The notes beneath the pieces were generated by a model. That model did not search any database and was not told the origin of the DNA. It saw only the letters and a list, made by a program, of their open reading frames with translations. This document shows, piece after piece, positions 1 to 7,808 of a DNA stretch of 20,994 bases. This DNA is from Ignavibacteria bacterium UBA6688 (GTDB lineage Bacteria; Bacteroidota; Ignavibacteria; UBA10030): assembly GCA_002454845.1 (NCBI GenBank), contig DKJQ01000162.1, positions 6,309 to 27,302 of the forward strand, in the 5' to 3' direction. Within the stretch, counting starts at the first letter, position 1. Each line of letters starts with the position of its first letter. The position numbers were made by a program, and so were the translations under genes.

Positions 1-38
1 AGTCCACTCTCCAGAAATAAGCAGAATACGGAGTTGAA

Positions 39-62
39 TTTACTCTACATAAATAGAGTAAA
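39..62 (-). terminator. Hairpin downstream of tonB, possible terminator
   Basis: A perfect inverted repeat pairs TTTACTCTA (39-47) with TAGAGTAAA (54-62) across a 6-base loop. It starts 28 bases beyond the tonB stop codon, where the six-gene envelope operon should end. The stem is AT-rich and the U-tract on the minus strand is short (ATTC follows). It could be a weak or bidirectional terminator, or only a 3' end-protecting stem. The remaining bases 1-89 show nothing else. Confidence 0.4.
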
Positions 63-89
63 CCTTTTAATTTCAATAATCTACGGGTT

Positions 90-875
90 TTACTTAAGAG
101 TGAATAGGAAGGTTACTTCGCAGCGTTGTTCAACTTGGGGTTGGGATGCTCGAAGCGCTTCAAACCGCCATATCCGAACCTCTTTGACTGCGGCATCCTC
201 GAGTTTCTGATTCCCTTTCTGGGCAGGTTGCAGGGTCTTAACGGTTCCATCCGGTTGGATGACCGCAATGACCTTAATTTGGGCCTCTACATTCACTCCC
301 TGAGGATACTTGGGGAGATCACCGCTGATCTTCCGCCTTGTGCTTCCATCAAGCCACTGGATGTTGAATGATACCCCGCGATCGATGGCTGAAGGTCCTG
401 CATGCAGGCCGGCTGACGGGGCAGTCGCCCCTTCATCCCTCCCGAGGCCTCCTGTAGCGTTTGTTTCCTTCTGCCCCATGGATCTTTGACCCTCAGTACT
501 CTTCTCACCAGAGTAGGTATCCGGCTTCCGTTGGGAGTTAGTATTCGACTCCAGAGATGTGATCTTTTCCGTTTTTGGCAAGCGAATGACATCGTCGGTC
601 GGGTCCGGGATCCTTCGTTCCGGGGGGGTTACGACCTGGCTCGGTTCGGATCGCTGCAGGGCGAGCGCAGAGGATTGGTCCAACGCTGATGCCTTGGACG
701 GGTCGGCTGCGGGGGCGGCTTGCACCACGCTGGCAGCACTTCCCCAACTCACCTCCACAATCTCCTCCTCCTGAAAAAACTCCGGCACTTTCAGGAAGAA
801 AAAGAGGGCGAAGAGCAACGCATGGAAGGTCAGGGATCCAGCCCAACCGCTCATATTTTCTTTCGATGTGTTCAT
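90..875 (-). CDS. tonB: TonB-like energy transducer, last gene of envelope operon
   Basis: This 261-residue protein has the TonB layout. A short cytoplasmic N-terminus is followed by a membrane helix at about residues 12-30 (SLTFHALLFALFFFLKVP). A long, low-complexity Pro/Ser/Thr/charged periplasmic linker runs to about 165. The C-terminal TonB domain at about 170-261 includes VIQPDGTVKTLQP and ends in VTFLFTLK. In the family, TonB carries proton-motive-force energy from ExbB/ExbD to an outer-membrane partner. The start overlaps the exbD stop as ATGA (4 bases), indicating translational coupling. An alternative start is the Met at residue 8, since neither has a strong ribosome binding site. 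The likely client is the barrel encoded three genes upstream. A TolA-like role is an alternative, but the C-terminal fold looks like TonB. Confidence 0.85.
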   Translation of the reverse strand: MNTSKENMSGWAGSLTFHALLFALFFFLKVPEFFQEEEIVEVSWGSAASVVQAAPAADPSKASALDQSSALALQRSEPSQVVTPPERRIPDPTDDVIRLPKTEKITSLESNTNSQRKPDTYSGEKSTEGQRSMGQKETNATGGLGRDEGATAPSAGLHAGPSAIDRGVSFNIQWLDGSTRRKISGDLPKYPQGVNVEAQIKVIAVIQPDGTVKTLQPAQKGNQKLEDAAVKEVRIWRFEALRASQPQVEQRCEVTFLFTLK

Positions 876-1273
876 TGGTTCGGTTGCGTGGCAATCATAA
901 ACCGGCTTGCCCCCACCCCTTTTGCGATATCCATCACCTGGACGGCACTCTGCAAATTGACCGCCTTGTCGGCATTGATGATGATGGTAAAATCCGACCT
1001 TCCCTGCATGGTCACAAAGAGCTTCCCGCCGAGCGTTTCGGTTGACACCTGTTCGCTGTTCAGATACATTGCCCCCTGGTCGGTGAGGGTGATGATGATG
1101 TCACGTTTTGTTTCGGTCTCTCCCACCTCAGCCTTGGGAAGCTGAACCTTGATACCGGGATGAACAACGAAAGAAGAGGAGAGGAGAAAGAAGATCAACA
1201 ACTGCAAAACGACGTCCGTCAGCGATGCATACGAAAAAGCGGAGAGAAGCTTATTTTCGGTCTTGAACTTCAT
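872..1273 (-). CDS. exbD: ExbD/TolR-family proton channel subunit
   Basis: This 133-residue protein is the usual ExbD/TolR length. A short cytoplasmic N-terminus leads into one membrane helix at about residues 16-36. The helix holds the conserved family Asp in SLTDVVLQLLIFFLL (Asp20), which takes part in proton movement with ExbB. The periplasmic domain follows (VQLPKAEVGET..., INADKAVNLQSAVQVMDIAKGVGA). Two bases separate it from exbB upstream, and it overlaps tonB by 4 bases downstream. An AAGGGA ribosome binding site precedes the ATG. Sequence alone does not separate ExbD from TolR. The adjacent TonB-type partner favours ExbD. Confidence 0.92.
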   Translation of the reverse strand: MKFKTENKLLSAFSYASLTDVVLQLLIFFLLSSSFVVHPGIKVQLPKAEVGETETKRDIIITLTDQGAMYLNSEQVSTETLGGKLFVTMQGRSDFTIIINADKAVNLQSAVQVMDIAKGVGASRFMIATQPNQ

Positions 1274-1275
1274 CG

Positions 1276-1974
1276 CTATCCCTTCTTCGTGAAGAATTCT
1301 TCGTCCTCAAGTCCTGCGGGATCTCCCACACCTTGTCCGACTGCCTCCACATTTTCCTCTATTTTTCCAGACCGGACGAGATCGAGAAATTCCTCCGATG
1401 CGCTCTCCATCTCAAAAATGAATCTTCCCACCTTTGTCACGAAATAATTATAGAATCCGAACGCGGGGATGCCGACAAACAACCCGAACGCCGTCGTCAA
1501 CAATGCCTCCCAGATACCCCCTGCGAGCAAGGAGGGGTTCACGGCCCCACCCAGTTGCTCGATACTCCGAAACGCCGCGATCATACCGGTAACGGTCCCG
1601 AGAAAACCGATGAGAGGTGCTATCCCCGCCACCGAGGCGAGGATGCTGAGACGATGTTCCAGTTGAAACGCCTCCTCTTTGCCGGCATTTTCAATCGCTT
1701 CCCGAACCCGCTCGTGGCCGTCCTGGTACTTCGCCAGGCCCCGCTTGAGGATCTTCGCGATCGGCGCGTTGGACTTTGAACAGAAGTTGAGCCCGGCAAG
1801 GACGCCCCCCCGTTGCATCACACTTCGCAACCGCATCATGAACTGGCCGATGTCCGTTTTGGCTTTGCGCAAGACCAGCGCGCGTTCAATGATGACCACT
1901 CCTGCGATGACAGAACACAGGAGGATGGGGTACATCAGCAATCCGCCTTGTTCAAAAAGCGTTAAAAGATTCAT
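1276..1974 (-). CDS. exbB: ExbB/TolQ/MotA-family proton channel
   Basis: This 232-residue inner-membrane protein has three membrane helices, at about residues 12-33, 106-130 and 155-178. The central helix carries the family signature AGIAPLIGFLGTVTGMIAAF, and the third is in LLTTAFGLFVGIPAFGFYNYF. With ExbD it forms the proton-driven motor that powers TonB. A GGAAGGACT ribosome binding site precedes the ATG. The gene lies 37 bases after the SPOR gene and 2 bases before exbD. The acidic C-terminal tail of about 30 residues (ENVEAVGQG...DEEFF) is longer than in many ExbBs. TolQ is the alternative name. Confidence 0.92.
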   Translation of the reverse strand: MNLLTLFEQGGLLMYPILLCSVIAGVVIIERALVLRKAKTDIGQFMMRLRSVMQRGGVLAGLNFCSKSNAPIAKILKRGLAKYQDGHERVREAIENAGKEEAFQLEHRLSILASVAGIAPLIGFLGTVTGMIAAFRSIEQLGGAVNPSLLAGGIWEALLTTAFGLFVGIPAFGFYNYFVTKVGRFIFEMESASEEFLDLVRSGKIEENVEAVGQGVGDPAGLEDEEFFTKKG

Positions 1975-2011
1975 AGTCCTTCCGATCCCTTCTCCTTAGC
2001 AGTGCACGTAG

Positions 2012-2722
2012 TTACCTGTTTCGAACTTTGTCTATCCAGTGATTCGACTGCAATTCTTCCGCAAAACTGGCGACCGCAAGCTGTGCATCCTTCCTGCTCC
2101 CGTACCGTCCGATGCGAACGGTGTACCAGCTTCCATCCGCGTAGGGTCGACTTTCCACAAATGCGGGATATCCTGCCTCCTCAAGACGCTGGACGAGTTC
2201 CCTGGCGGTCCCTTCTTCTCTCCATGCCGACACCTGCACGGTATACTCGCCATGCATTTCGCTCAACTTCCCGCTTCCTGCGGGAGCTGGCATGGACTGG
2301 GCCGGAGATTGAGATTTTGCAGCCGTCGATGCCGACGCCTTCGATCCGGCAGATTTTGCCGTCTGCTTTTCGTCGAGGGCGGGTGTCTCGACCATCTTCG
2401 TCTGAGCCGACTCGTCCACCGCATCGGGCTGCTGCCCCTCTGTTGTTTCTTCCGTGGCCGGCTCTTCATACTGCATGACAGTCGTTTCAGGGGCACCCCC
2501 CCACAGCTTGATAATACCGAGACTGTTGAGGAGGAACAGTGTTCCGCCCCCGAGAATCAGGATACCGGCAACGATGATCAAGATCTTCATCATGCCTCCC
2601 CCGTTTTCTTCCTGAACCTCCTCCTCCGACGTGGCCGTTTCGGTCATCTCCCCCTCATTCTCTCCAGATCCTTCAGGATTTTCCTGTATCCCCTCATCGT
2701 CCTGTAAATTTAAATCCGGCAT
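2012..2722 (-). CDS. Membrane-anchored SPOR-domain protein
   Basis: The start is the ATG at 2722 (MPDLNLQDDEG), chosen because AAAGGAGGAGCG sits just upstream; an upstream in-frame start would run into the barrel gene. The 236 residues comprise a very acidic cytoplasmic segment (1-43), one membrane helix (about 45-67), and a low-complexity Glu/Thr then Ala/Ser/Lys/Pro periplasmic linker (about 75-155). A C-terminal SPOR domain (about 158-234) contains YTVQVSAW, AGYPAFVES and WYTVRIGRYGSRKDA. SPOR domains bind peptidoglycan lacking stem peptides, often at division sites. Its place between the barrel and ExbB suggests it ties the motor to the cell wall. That role is inferred; I know of no SPOR protein that is standard in TonB systems. 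Confidence 0.85.
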   Translation of the reverse strand: MPDLNLQDDEGIQENPEGSGENEGEMTETATSEEEVQEENGGGMMKILIIVAGILILGGGTLFLLNSLGIIKLWGGAPETTVMQYEEPATEETTEGQQPDAVDESAQTKMVETPALDEKQTAKSAGSKASASTAAKSQSPAQSMPAPAGSGKLSEMHGEYTVQVSAWREEGTARELVQRLEEAGYPAFVESRPYADGSWYTVRIGRYGSRKDAQLAVASFAEELQSNHWIDKVRNR

Positions 2723-2768
2723 GGTACGCTCCTCCTTTAAATGGGAGTAATGGGTTCGGTGGTACTTC

Positions 2769-4484
2769 TTACCAGCGATAGCTGATTCCAGCATGCATCA
2801 TAAACGGTGCAGCGCGATACCCGCGCCACTCTTCATACTTCCTGTCGGTCACGTTGTGAAGATCCAAAAAGACATCGAACGGACTCCACAGGGCATACTC
2901 CAACCGGAGACCGGCAAGCCAATATTCAGGCAACTTTGCCCCGCTGACGATATCGACCACCCTCCGGTCTACGAACTGGAGCCGGGGGGACACCGTGAGC
3001 CCGAATGGGAATGTATGATAGTACGACCCTGCGATCTCGAAATCCGAAACGTAGGGAATCCTACCCTCCGTTACCGAGTTCTTTGTCGATTGGACCGTTA
3101 AGCCGAATGCAAAATAACTATTTGCCGAGAACTTCGCAAACACCTCTGTGCGGTAAGCCGCCAGGGTGGTGGTCCCGCCGTAGAACAATCTCCCCATTCC
3201 CGGACTTGCCAAAAGGTCGGTATACAGGGGGTGTCCCTTGATCGACTGGTAACGGGCAGAGAAACGAGTGCGCCAGACTGCATCCCAATCGGTTTCCAAC
3301 GACACCAACGCGTCAACCGGCACATCGGCATGGCGCAGGAGCGTCGTGGTCGAAAGATACGGGAAAGGAGCCAACCTGGCACCAAGGGTGGTATAGCTGA
3401 CCTTCCCCAGATATGTGGCGCTCAGGGTTGTTCTTTCCGATACCCGAACTCCCACGATCAGGTGAGGGTAGACCCTGCCGAGTTTTTGGTTCGCCATGCC
3501 TTCCGCAAAGTATGCGTGCACGGCAGGCTGAACATAAAACCTTCCCCACCAGAGAATCGAGGAACCGACACTTGCTTCGCCGTACGGTAGTCCCCCACCG
3601 GCCGCCGTTATCGTGGAGAAGCGCAAGCTCCCCAGGATCCTTGCAATTCCCACGGGAACAGCAGAGTTGAATGTTGCATCGAACCTGTTCTCCGTCGACA
3701 TGGTTGTTGAATCGGTTACCGAAAGATTACTGAATCCCAGGGCAAGTTCATACTCGAACGGGTTTCCACCAGACTCGTTTCTCAGGCTCATGCCGAGAGA
3801 GCCGATGGAGACGGAGCGAGTAGCGTCCGGAGTACGGGAACCGAAGAACCTGTAGGTCTCGCTCCCGTACGACGCAGATCCCCCGAAGATTCCGCCTTGC
3901 AAGAGCCCGAGAGGGGAGCTCAATGTGATTCCACCCTCGAGTCCAACAACACCTTTTGTCCGCTTTGTAAAGGGAGCGTACCCTTCCGTGAGCTGATATC
4001 CGCCCTCCACCATGGTACGGTATTCCTCCGTCTGCCCACCCAGCCAGAGACCGATCCTTGGCGTCCGGTACGTACCGACACTTGCCATAACACGACCAGA
4101 GAACGATTCATCAAGCGGCCCCTCGAAACCGGTCTTCTCATTCACCGTCAGTTCTATCGTCTCACGATCACGGTCCGCTGCGAGCGGATTCCTGAATTCC
4201 GGCGCGAGCCGCTCGAGGTGTTCATCCGGTCCTTCTTTATCAACCTCGGGAAGATCGATTGAGACAATCCCGGTGATCACAAACTCCGGAAGATCGATCG
4301 TCGGCAGGTTCCCCTGTTGTTGCCGATCCTGATCTGTTGCAGAGGGAACCTTGACATCCTGCGCAGGGAAAGCGGGTTCCAAACGGCGCGGCTCCGGCAC
4401 CGGCTTCTGGGTCGCAGGGGGTCGCTCCTGCGCCTGGAGGAGAGTCGCCGAAAAGGTCAGCAGCAGAACAAGGACTCGCCGCAT
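2769..4484 (-). CDS. Outer-membrane beta-barrel, TonB-receptor-like without a plug
   Basis: This 571-residue protein begins with a signal peptide (about 1-19, MRRVLVLLLTFSATLLQAQ). A Pro-rich linker follows, then a TonB-box-like segment at residues 64-72 (DLPEFVITG) and a related IDLPE at 76-80. From about residue 105 to the end, alternating aromatic/hydrophobic beta strands form a barrel. It closes with a C-terminus typical of TonB-dependent receptors (DLHNVTDRKYEEWRGY...GISYRW, terminal aromatic). I see no plug-domain motif between the box and the barrel, and the protein is shorter than usual receptors (600-1000). It starts one base after the TPR gene stop, with GGAGAG as ribosome binding site. 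Its cargo is unknown. It may be a structural or export partner of the motor rather than a nutrient receptor. Confidence 0.8.
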   Translation of the reverse strand: MRRVLVLLLTFSATLLQAQERPPATQKPVPEPRRLEPAFPAQDVKVPSATDQDRQQQGNLPTIDLPEFVITGIVSIDLPEVDKEGPDEHLERLAPEFRNPLAADRDRETIELTVNEKTGFEGPLDESFSGRVMASVGTYRTPRIGLWLGGQTEEYRTMVEGGYQLTEGYAPFTKRTKGVVGLEGGITLSSPLGLLQGGIFGGSASYGSETYRFFGSRTPDATRSVSIGSLGMSLRNESGGNPFEYELALGFSNLSVTDSTTMSTENRFDATFNSAVPVGIARILGSLRFSTITAAGGGLPYGEASVGSSILWWGRFYVQPAVHAYFAEGMANQKLGRVYPHLIVGVRVSERTTLSATYLGKVSYTTLGARLAPFPYLSTTTLLRHADVPVDALVSLETDWDAVWRTRFSARYQSIKGHPLYTDLLASPGMGRLFYGGTTTLAAYRTEVFAKFSANSYFAFGLTVQSTKNSVTEGRIPYVSDFEIAGSYYHTFPFGLTVSPRLQFVDRRVVDIVSGAKLPEYWLAGLRLEYALWSPFDVFLDLHNVTDRKYEEWRGYRAAPFMMHAGISYRW

Positions 4485-4485
4485 A

Positions 4486-7400
4486 TTACAGTCTCTCCAA
4501 ATTCTTCAGCCGGCGGGAGGCCTCGGCAACGGTCTCCCCCTCCTTCTGCAATTTCAACACGTTCTGGTATGCGTCCCGAGCCTTCGGCGGATTATTCATC
4601 GCCTCGTAGGTCACTCCCAGGCTCAGGTACGCTTTTGCCAGCCAGGCCTCATGGGAGGGAAACACGTAGCGCATTCTCAGAAACGCCGTCTCAGCGTTCT
4701 TCCAATCCTTGTTCTCCATGAAGATGACGCCGTTGAGATATTGCGCCTCGGCGCCGATCTCGTCGGTCCGGGATGTTGCCACTTTTTGGGCCAGTCCTTG
4801 TCCGGCAACAAGCTCCCCGTTCCGAAGATGGATCCTGACGAGTCCCACCCGCGCCTTATCGGCTTGCGGTGTGGAGGCAAACCTCGCGGTGACCGTTTCG
4901 TACTGGTTCTTCGCTTCCTGGATTGCCCCATTTTCGAAAAACAAGAGTCCCTTCAAATACGCGATCTCGGAAGCCCATTCCGTCGTGGCGAGGTCTTTTT
5001 CCCCTTTCGCAACGAGGCTGTAGGCCTGTTCGTAGTTCCTGAGTTGCGTATAGAGTTGCACCGCGTCGATCAGTGCGCCGGCCATGATCTTCTGCGTCCC
5101 GCCGGGGGAAGTTGCAGCCTGCTCGTAGGCGGCGGCCGCTTCAGGGAGGCGGTTCAGGGCGGCCAGGCTCTTCCCCATCCAGTACAACGCCGTTGCCCGT
5201 TGGGTTGACCGTGGGTAACGATCGACAAAGGCACGGTATTGCCCGACGGCCGCATCGTATTGCTTCTGGCCGTACAGCAAATCCCCTTTCCGCAATGAGA
5301 GCTGCTCGGCTACAGGACTGTTGGGTTGATCGCGCACAAACGCATCGATTGCCGCAAGAGCTTCACCCTGTTTTCCCTGGGCGACAAGGCAATATTGTAT
5401 GCCTGTCATCGCATCCAGCACATGGGTGCTCCGCGGGTAGCGCGTGACCACTTCGCGGTAGGCCCTCTCGGCCGGATCATACTGCTGCATGTTGTAGTAC
5501 GCGTCCCCCATGCTGTACTGAGCCTTCGCCGCCAACTCACTCTCGGGATATTTGCGCAACACCTCCTGAAACTCCTGAATCGCCTGCTGGTATTGTTTCC
5601 GCTGAAAGGGAATCCACCCAAGCGCGTACTGGGCATCATCAGCTAGCGAGGAGCCTGGGTAGCTCGCAATCAAGAGGGAAAACTGCTGTGCCGCCTGATC
5701 GAATTCATTCGACCGAAAATGCGTTTGGGCAAGTTGATAGGATGCGTAATCCGCTCCCTCATTCCGCGGGAACAACCTCACAACGGTCCGGTAGACGCCG
5801 CCGGCCCGCTTATAGTCCTTTTGAAAAAAGTAGGAGTCCCCAAGCCTCAGCCGACCGTCGAATGAGAATTTGCCGTTCGGGTACGCGGCGACGAGCCGCT
5901 CAAACGCAATGATGGCTTTGGTGTAGTCCTTGAGCTTGAAGTGGGACCAACCAACGCCGTACATCCCCTCTTCCCTTCGCGGTTGTCCCTGCTTGTCTGC
6001 AATCAACTGATACTGTCGGAGCGAAGCCCGGTAATTCTCCCCTTGATACTCCGCCTCGGCGAGCCAATACAGAGCCTCCGCGGCCCGCGGGTGCTCCGGG
6101 TAAGTCTCCAGGAACCTGGAAAATTGTGAGACTGCTTCCTTCAGCTTGCCGGTTTTGAAGAGGCACCAACCAATCTGATACCGGGAAACAACCTTGACAT
6201 CAAAGGAAGCCAAAGGATGAGAGGCAGCGTTTTCAAACATTCCTTTTGCCGCTTCGATACTCCCTTCCGCAAGAAGACATTCGCCGGCCATCTGGTATGA
6301 GTCCGGAAGCACATCGCTCGGTTTGTACTCGGCAATAACCCGGCTGAACAACGGGCGGGCATCGGCGAAGCGTTTCTCCTCAAAATGGAGCAGGCCGGCA
6401 TCGAACAATGCGTTGTCCGCAAAATCCCCCTGTGGCTGATTCGTGAACACCTGGGCGAAAGTCTGCAGAGCCGTCTGGCGATTGCCGCCAAGTTTCTCCG
6501 CGACGCCTCTGCGGTACAAAGCGGAATGGGCTAATGCATCCGATCCCTCGACAAGCCGGTGGAAGGTCTCGGCCGCTGTCGTAAACTCCTTCTGCTTCAA
6601 AAGCGTCCAGCCAAGTGCGTAGATCACCTCGCGGGTCAGTGCGTGGTCGGGGTACGACGTCAGGAATTCCTGGTATTGCGCGCGCGCTTTGTCCAGCTCG
6701 TTCAAATGGTAATGTGATTCTGCTATCAGGTAGTCTGCCTCACCCCGCTGCTCGGCGGCCTGGATCGTCAACCTGGAGGCGGTCAGTTCCTCGATGGCGC
6801 GGCGGTATTCCTTGAGGTAATAATAACATTCGCCAATGCGGACTTTCGATTGGGCTGTGAGGGGACTCTGAGGAAATTCGCGGATCACCGTTCGATAGGC
6901 ATCAGCCCCCTTGGCGTACTCCCCCTTCCGCTGGTATGTCCAGGCGACCGAGTAGAGCGCATAATCGCGCAAGCGATTGTTCGGATAATTCTCGAACGCC
7001 AGTGTGTAGTACTTGATCGCTTGATCGTACTCCTGGCTCTTGACGTACGTTTCTCCGATCCAGTACGCAGCCTCCCCCGCAAGATCGCTCCCTCCATAGA
7101 AATCGAGGATGGACTTATAGGAGCGAATGGCATCCTGGTTGCGCTGCATCTTACCGTAGGTATCACCGAGACGGAAGTACGCATTATCCGCGAGATTCGA
7201 TGTCGGGAAACGATTGACAAATTCCGCAAAACCTTTCGCGGCGGACTCAAATTGCCCCTGCTGAAAAAGACACTCCATTTTCAAAAAATGGGCATCCGGG
7301 TATTTGAGACTGGAGGGATTCTTCTGGAGGAATTGATCAAATTGATCAACAGCGAGCTGAAAGAGACCGTCTTTGTATAAACCGTACGCGAATGCGTAGT

Positions 7401-7548
7401 CCTGTTCTTCTGCGACGGTTGATTGAGGTGTCGGGGGGGTCTGAGCGAATACTGATGGAGAGAAGTAGAATGGAGCGAAACCGAAAACAATCACCGCAAA
7501 AATACCTGTAAGCTTTCCCAAAATCCTCACTTTAGCCATTCCAAACAC
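4486..7548 (-). CDS. Giant secreted TPR-repeat protein, first gene of envelope operon
   Basis: This 1020-residue protein is probably periplasmic. Its signal peptide (MAKVRILGKLTGIFAVIVFGF...VFAQ) is followed by back-to-back tetratricopeptide repeats of about 34-37 residues to the C-terminus, on the order of two dozen. Recurrent signatures are YxxAIxxYxxVxxxYP followed by AxYxxGxxYY. The repeats resemble BamD and YbgF/CpoB. The start is uncertain: GTG at 7548 lies 5 bases after GGAGG, and the ATG at 7539 lies 14 bases after it. No catalytic domain is visible, so a scaffold role is likely. It is the longest member of the operon and is followed one base later by the barrel gene. CpoB coordinates Tol and peptidoglycan synthesis in E. 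coli; a comparable coordinating role here is inference. Confidence 0.85.
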   Translation of the reverse strand: MFGMAKVRILGKLTGIFAVIVFGFAPFYFSPSVFAQTPPTPQSTVAEEQDYAFAYGLYKDGLFQLAVDQFDQFLQKNPSSLKYPDAHFLKMECLFQQGQFESAAKGFAEFVNRFPTSNLADNAYFRLGDTYGKMQRNQDAIRSYKSILDFYGGSDLAGEAAYWIGETYVKSQEYDQAIKYYTLAFENYPNNRLRDYALYSVAWTYQRKGEYAKGADAYRTVIREFPQSPLTAQSKVRIGECYYYLKEYRRAIEELTASRLTIQAAEQRGEADYLIAESHYHLNELDKARAQYQEFLTSYPDHALTREVIYALGWTLLKQKEFTTAAETFHRLVEGSDALAHSALYRRGVAEKLGGNRQTALQTFAQVFTNQPQGDFADNALFDAGLLHFEEKRFADARPLFSRVIAEYKPSDVLPDSYQMAGECLLAEGSIEAAKGMFENAASHPLASFDVKVVSRYQIGWCLFKTGKLKEAVSQFSRFLETYPEHPRAAEALYWLAEAEYQGENYRASLRQYQLIADKQGQPRREEGMYGVGWSHFKLKDYTKAIIAFERLVAAYPNGKFSFDGRLRLGDSYFFQKDYKRAGGVYRTVVRLFPRNEGADYASYQLAQTHFRSNEFDQAAQQFSLLIASYPGSSLADDAQYALGWIPFQRKQYQQAIQEFQEVLRKYPESELAAKAQYSMGDAYYNMQQYDPAERAYREVVTRYPRSTHVLDAMTGIQYCLVAQGKQGEALAAIDAFVRDQPNSPVAEQLSLRKGDLLYGQKQYDAAVGQYRAFVDRYPRSTQRATALYWMGKSLAALNRLPEAAAAYEQAATSPGGTQKIMAGALIDAVQLYTQLRNYEQAYSLVAKGEKDLATTEWASEIAYLKGLLFFENGAIQEAKNQYETVTARFASTPQADKARVGLVRIHLRNGELVAGQGLAQKVATSRTDEIGAEAQYLNGVIFMENKDWKNAETAFLRMRYVFPSHEAWLAKAYLSLGVTYEAMNNPPKARDAYQNVLKLQKEGETVAEASRRLKNLERL

Positions 7549-7596
7549 CTAATCCTCCAAGCTTAAAGTATAGTTTTAGACAACTGAGTTAACGTC

Positions 7597-7627
7597 CAAA
7601 TTTAACTGATTCCAGTCTGGAAGTCAA
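7597..7627 (-). promoter_or_regulatory. Bacteroidota-type promoter for the TPR-TonB operon
   Basis: On the minus strand TTG (7627-7625, within TTGACT) is followed by exactly 20 bases and then TAAATTTG (7604-7597). This matches the Bacteroidota -33 TTG / -7 TAnnTTTG form, and also reads as -35 TTGACT, 17-base spacer, -10 TAAATT. Transcription would begin near 7590, giving a leader of about 40 bases before the TPR start. The rest of the 7549-7808 intergenic region holds no convincing ORF and no clear carB terminator. Confidence 0.6.
7610..7622. promoter_or_regulatory. Palindrome inside the promoter spacer, possible operator
   Basis: TTCCAGTCTGGAA is a perfect 6+1+6 palindrome centred at 7616. 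It lies wholly between the -35/-33 and -10/-7 elements of the operon promoter, where a bound repressor or activator would control initiation. The symmetry is seen directly. The regulatory role is inferred, and no regulator gene is nearby. Confidence 0.4.
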
Positions 7628-7808
7628 GGATTTCCCAACAAATCCAGAGTTTTGGTGGATGACTTGGATCCGATATTGGTAAACCCTACTCGAAATGGAG
7701 AAAAGGTATTCATAAAAAACCCTCAAATTTTCCTCATTTCTTGTGGAACCGGACAAGGGTTAGACGTTCTCAATTGACGATTGGTGGGCTTTCCTCCTTC
7801 GGCAGATC

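Noticed and set aside
7628..7808. Small RNA or terminator after the second carB half
   Set aside because: Only short imperfect repeats (for example CTTGT/ACAAG) and direct copies of AACCCT were seen, none followed by a convincing U-tract.
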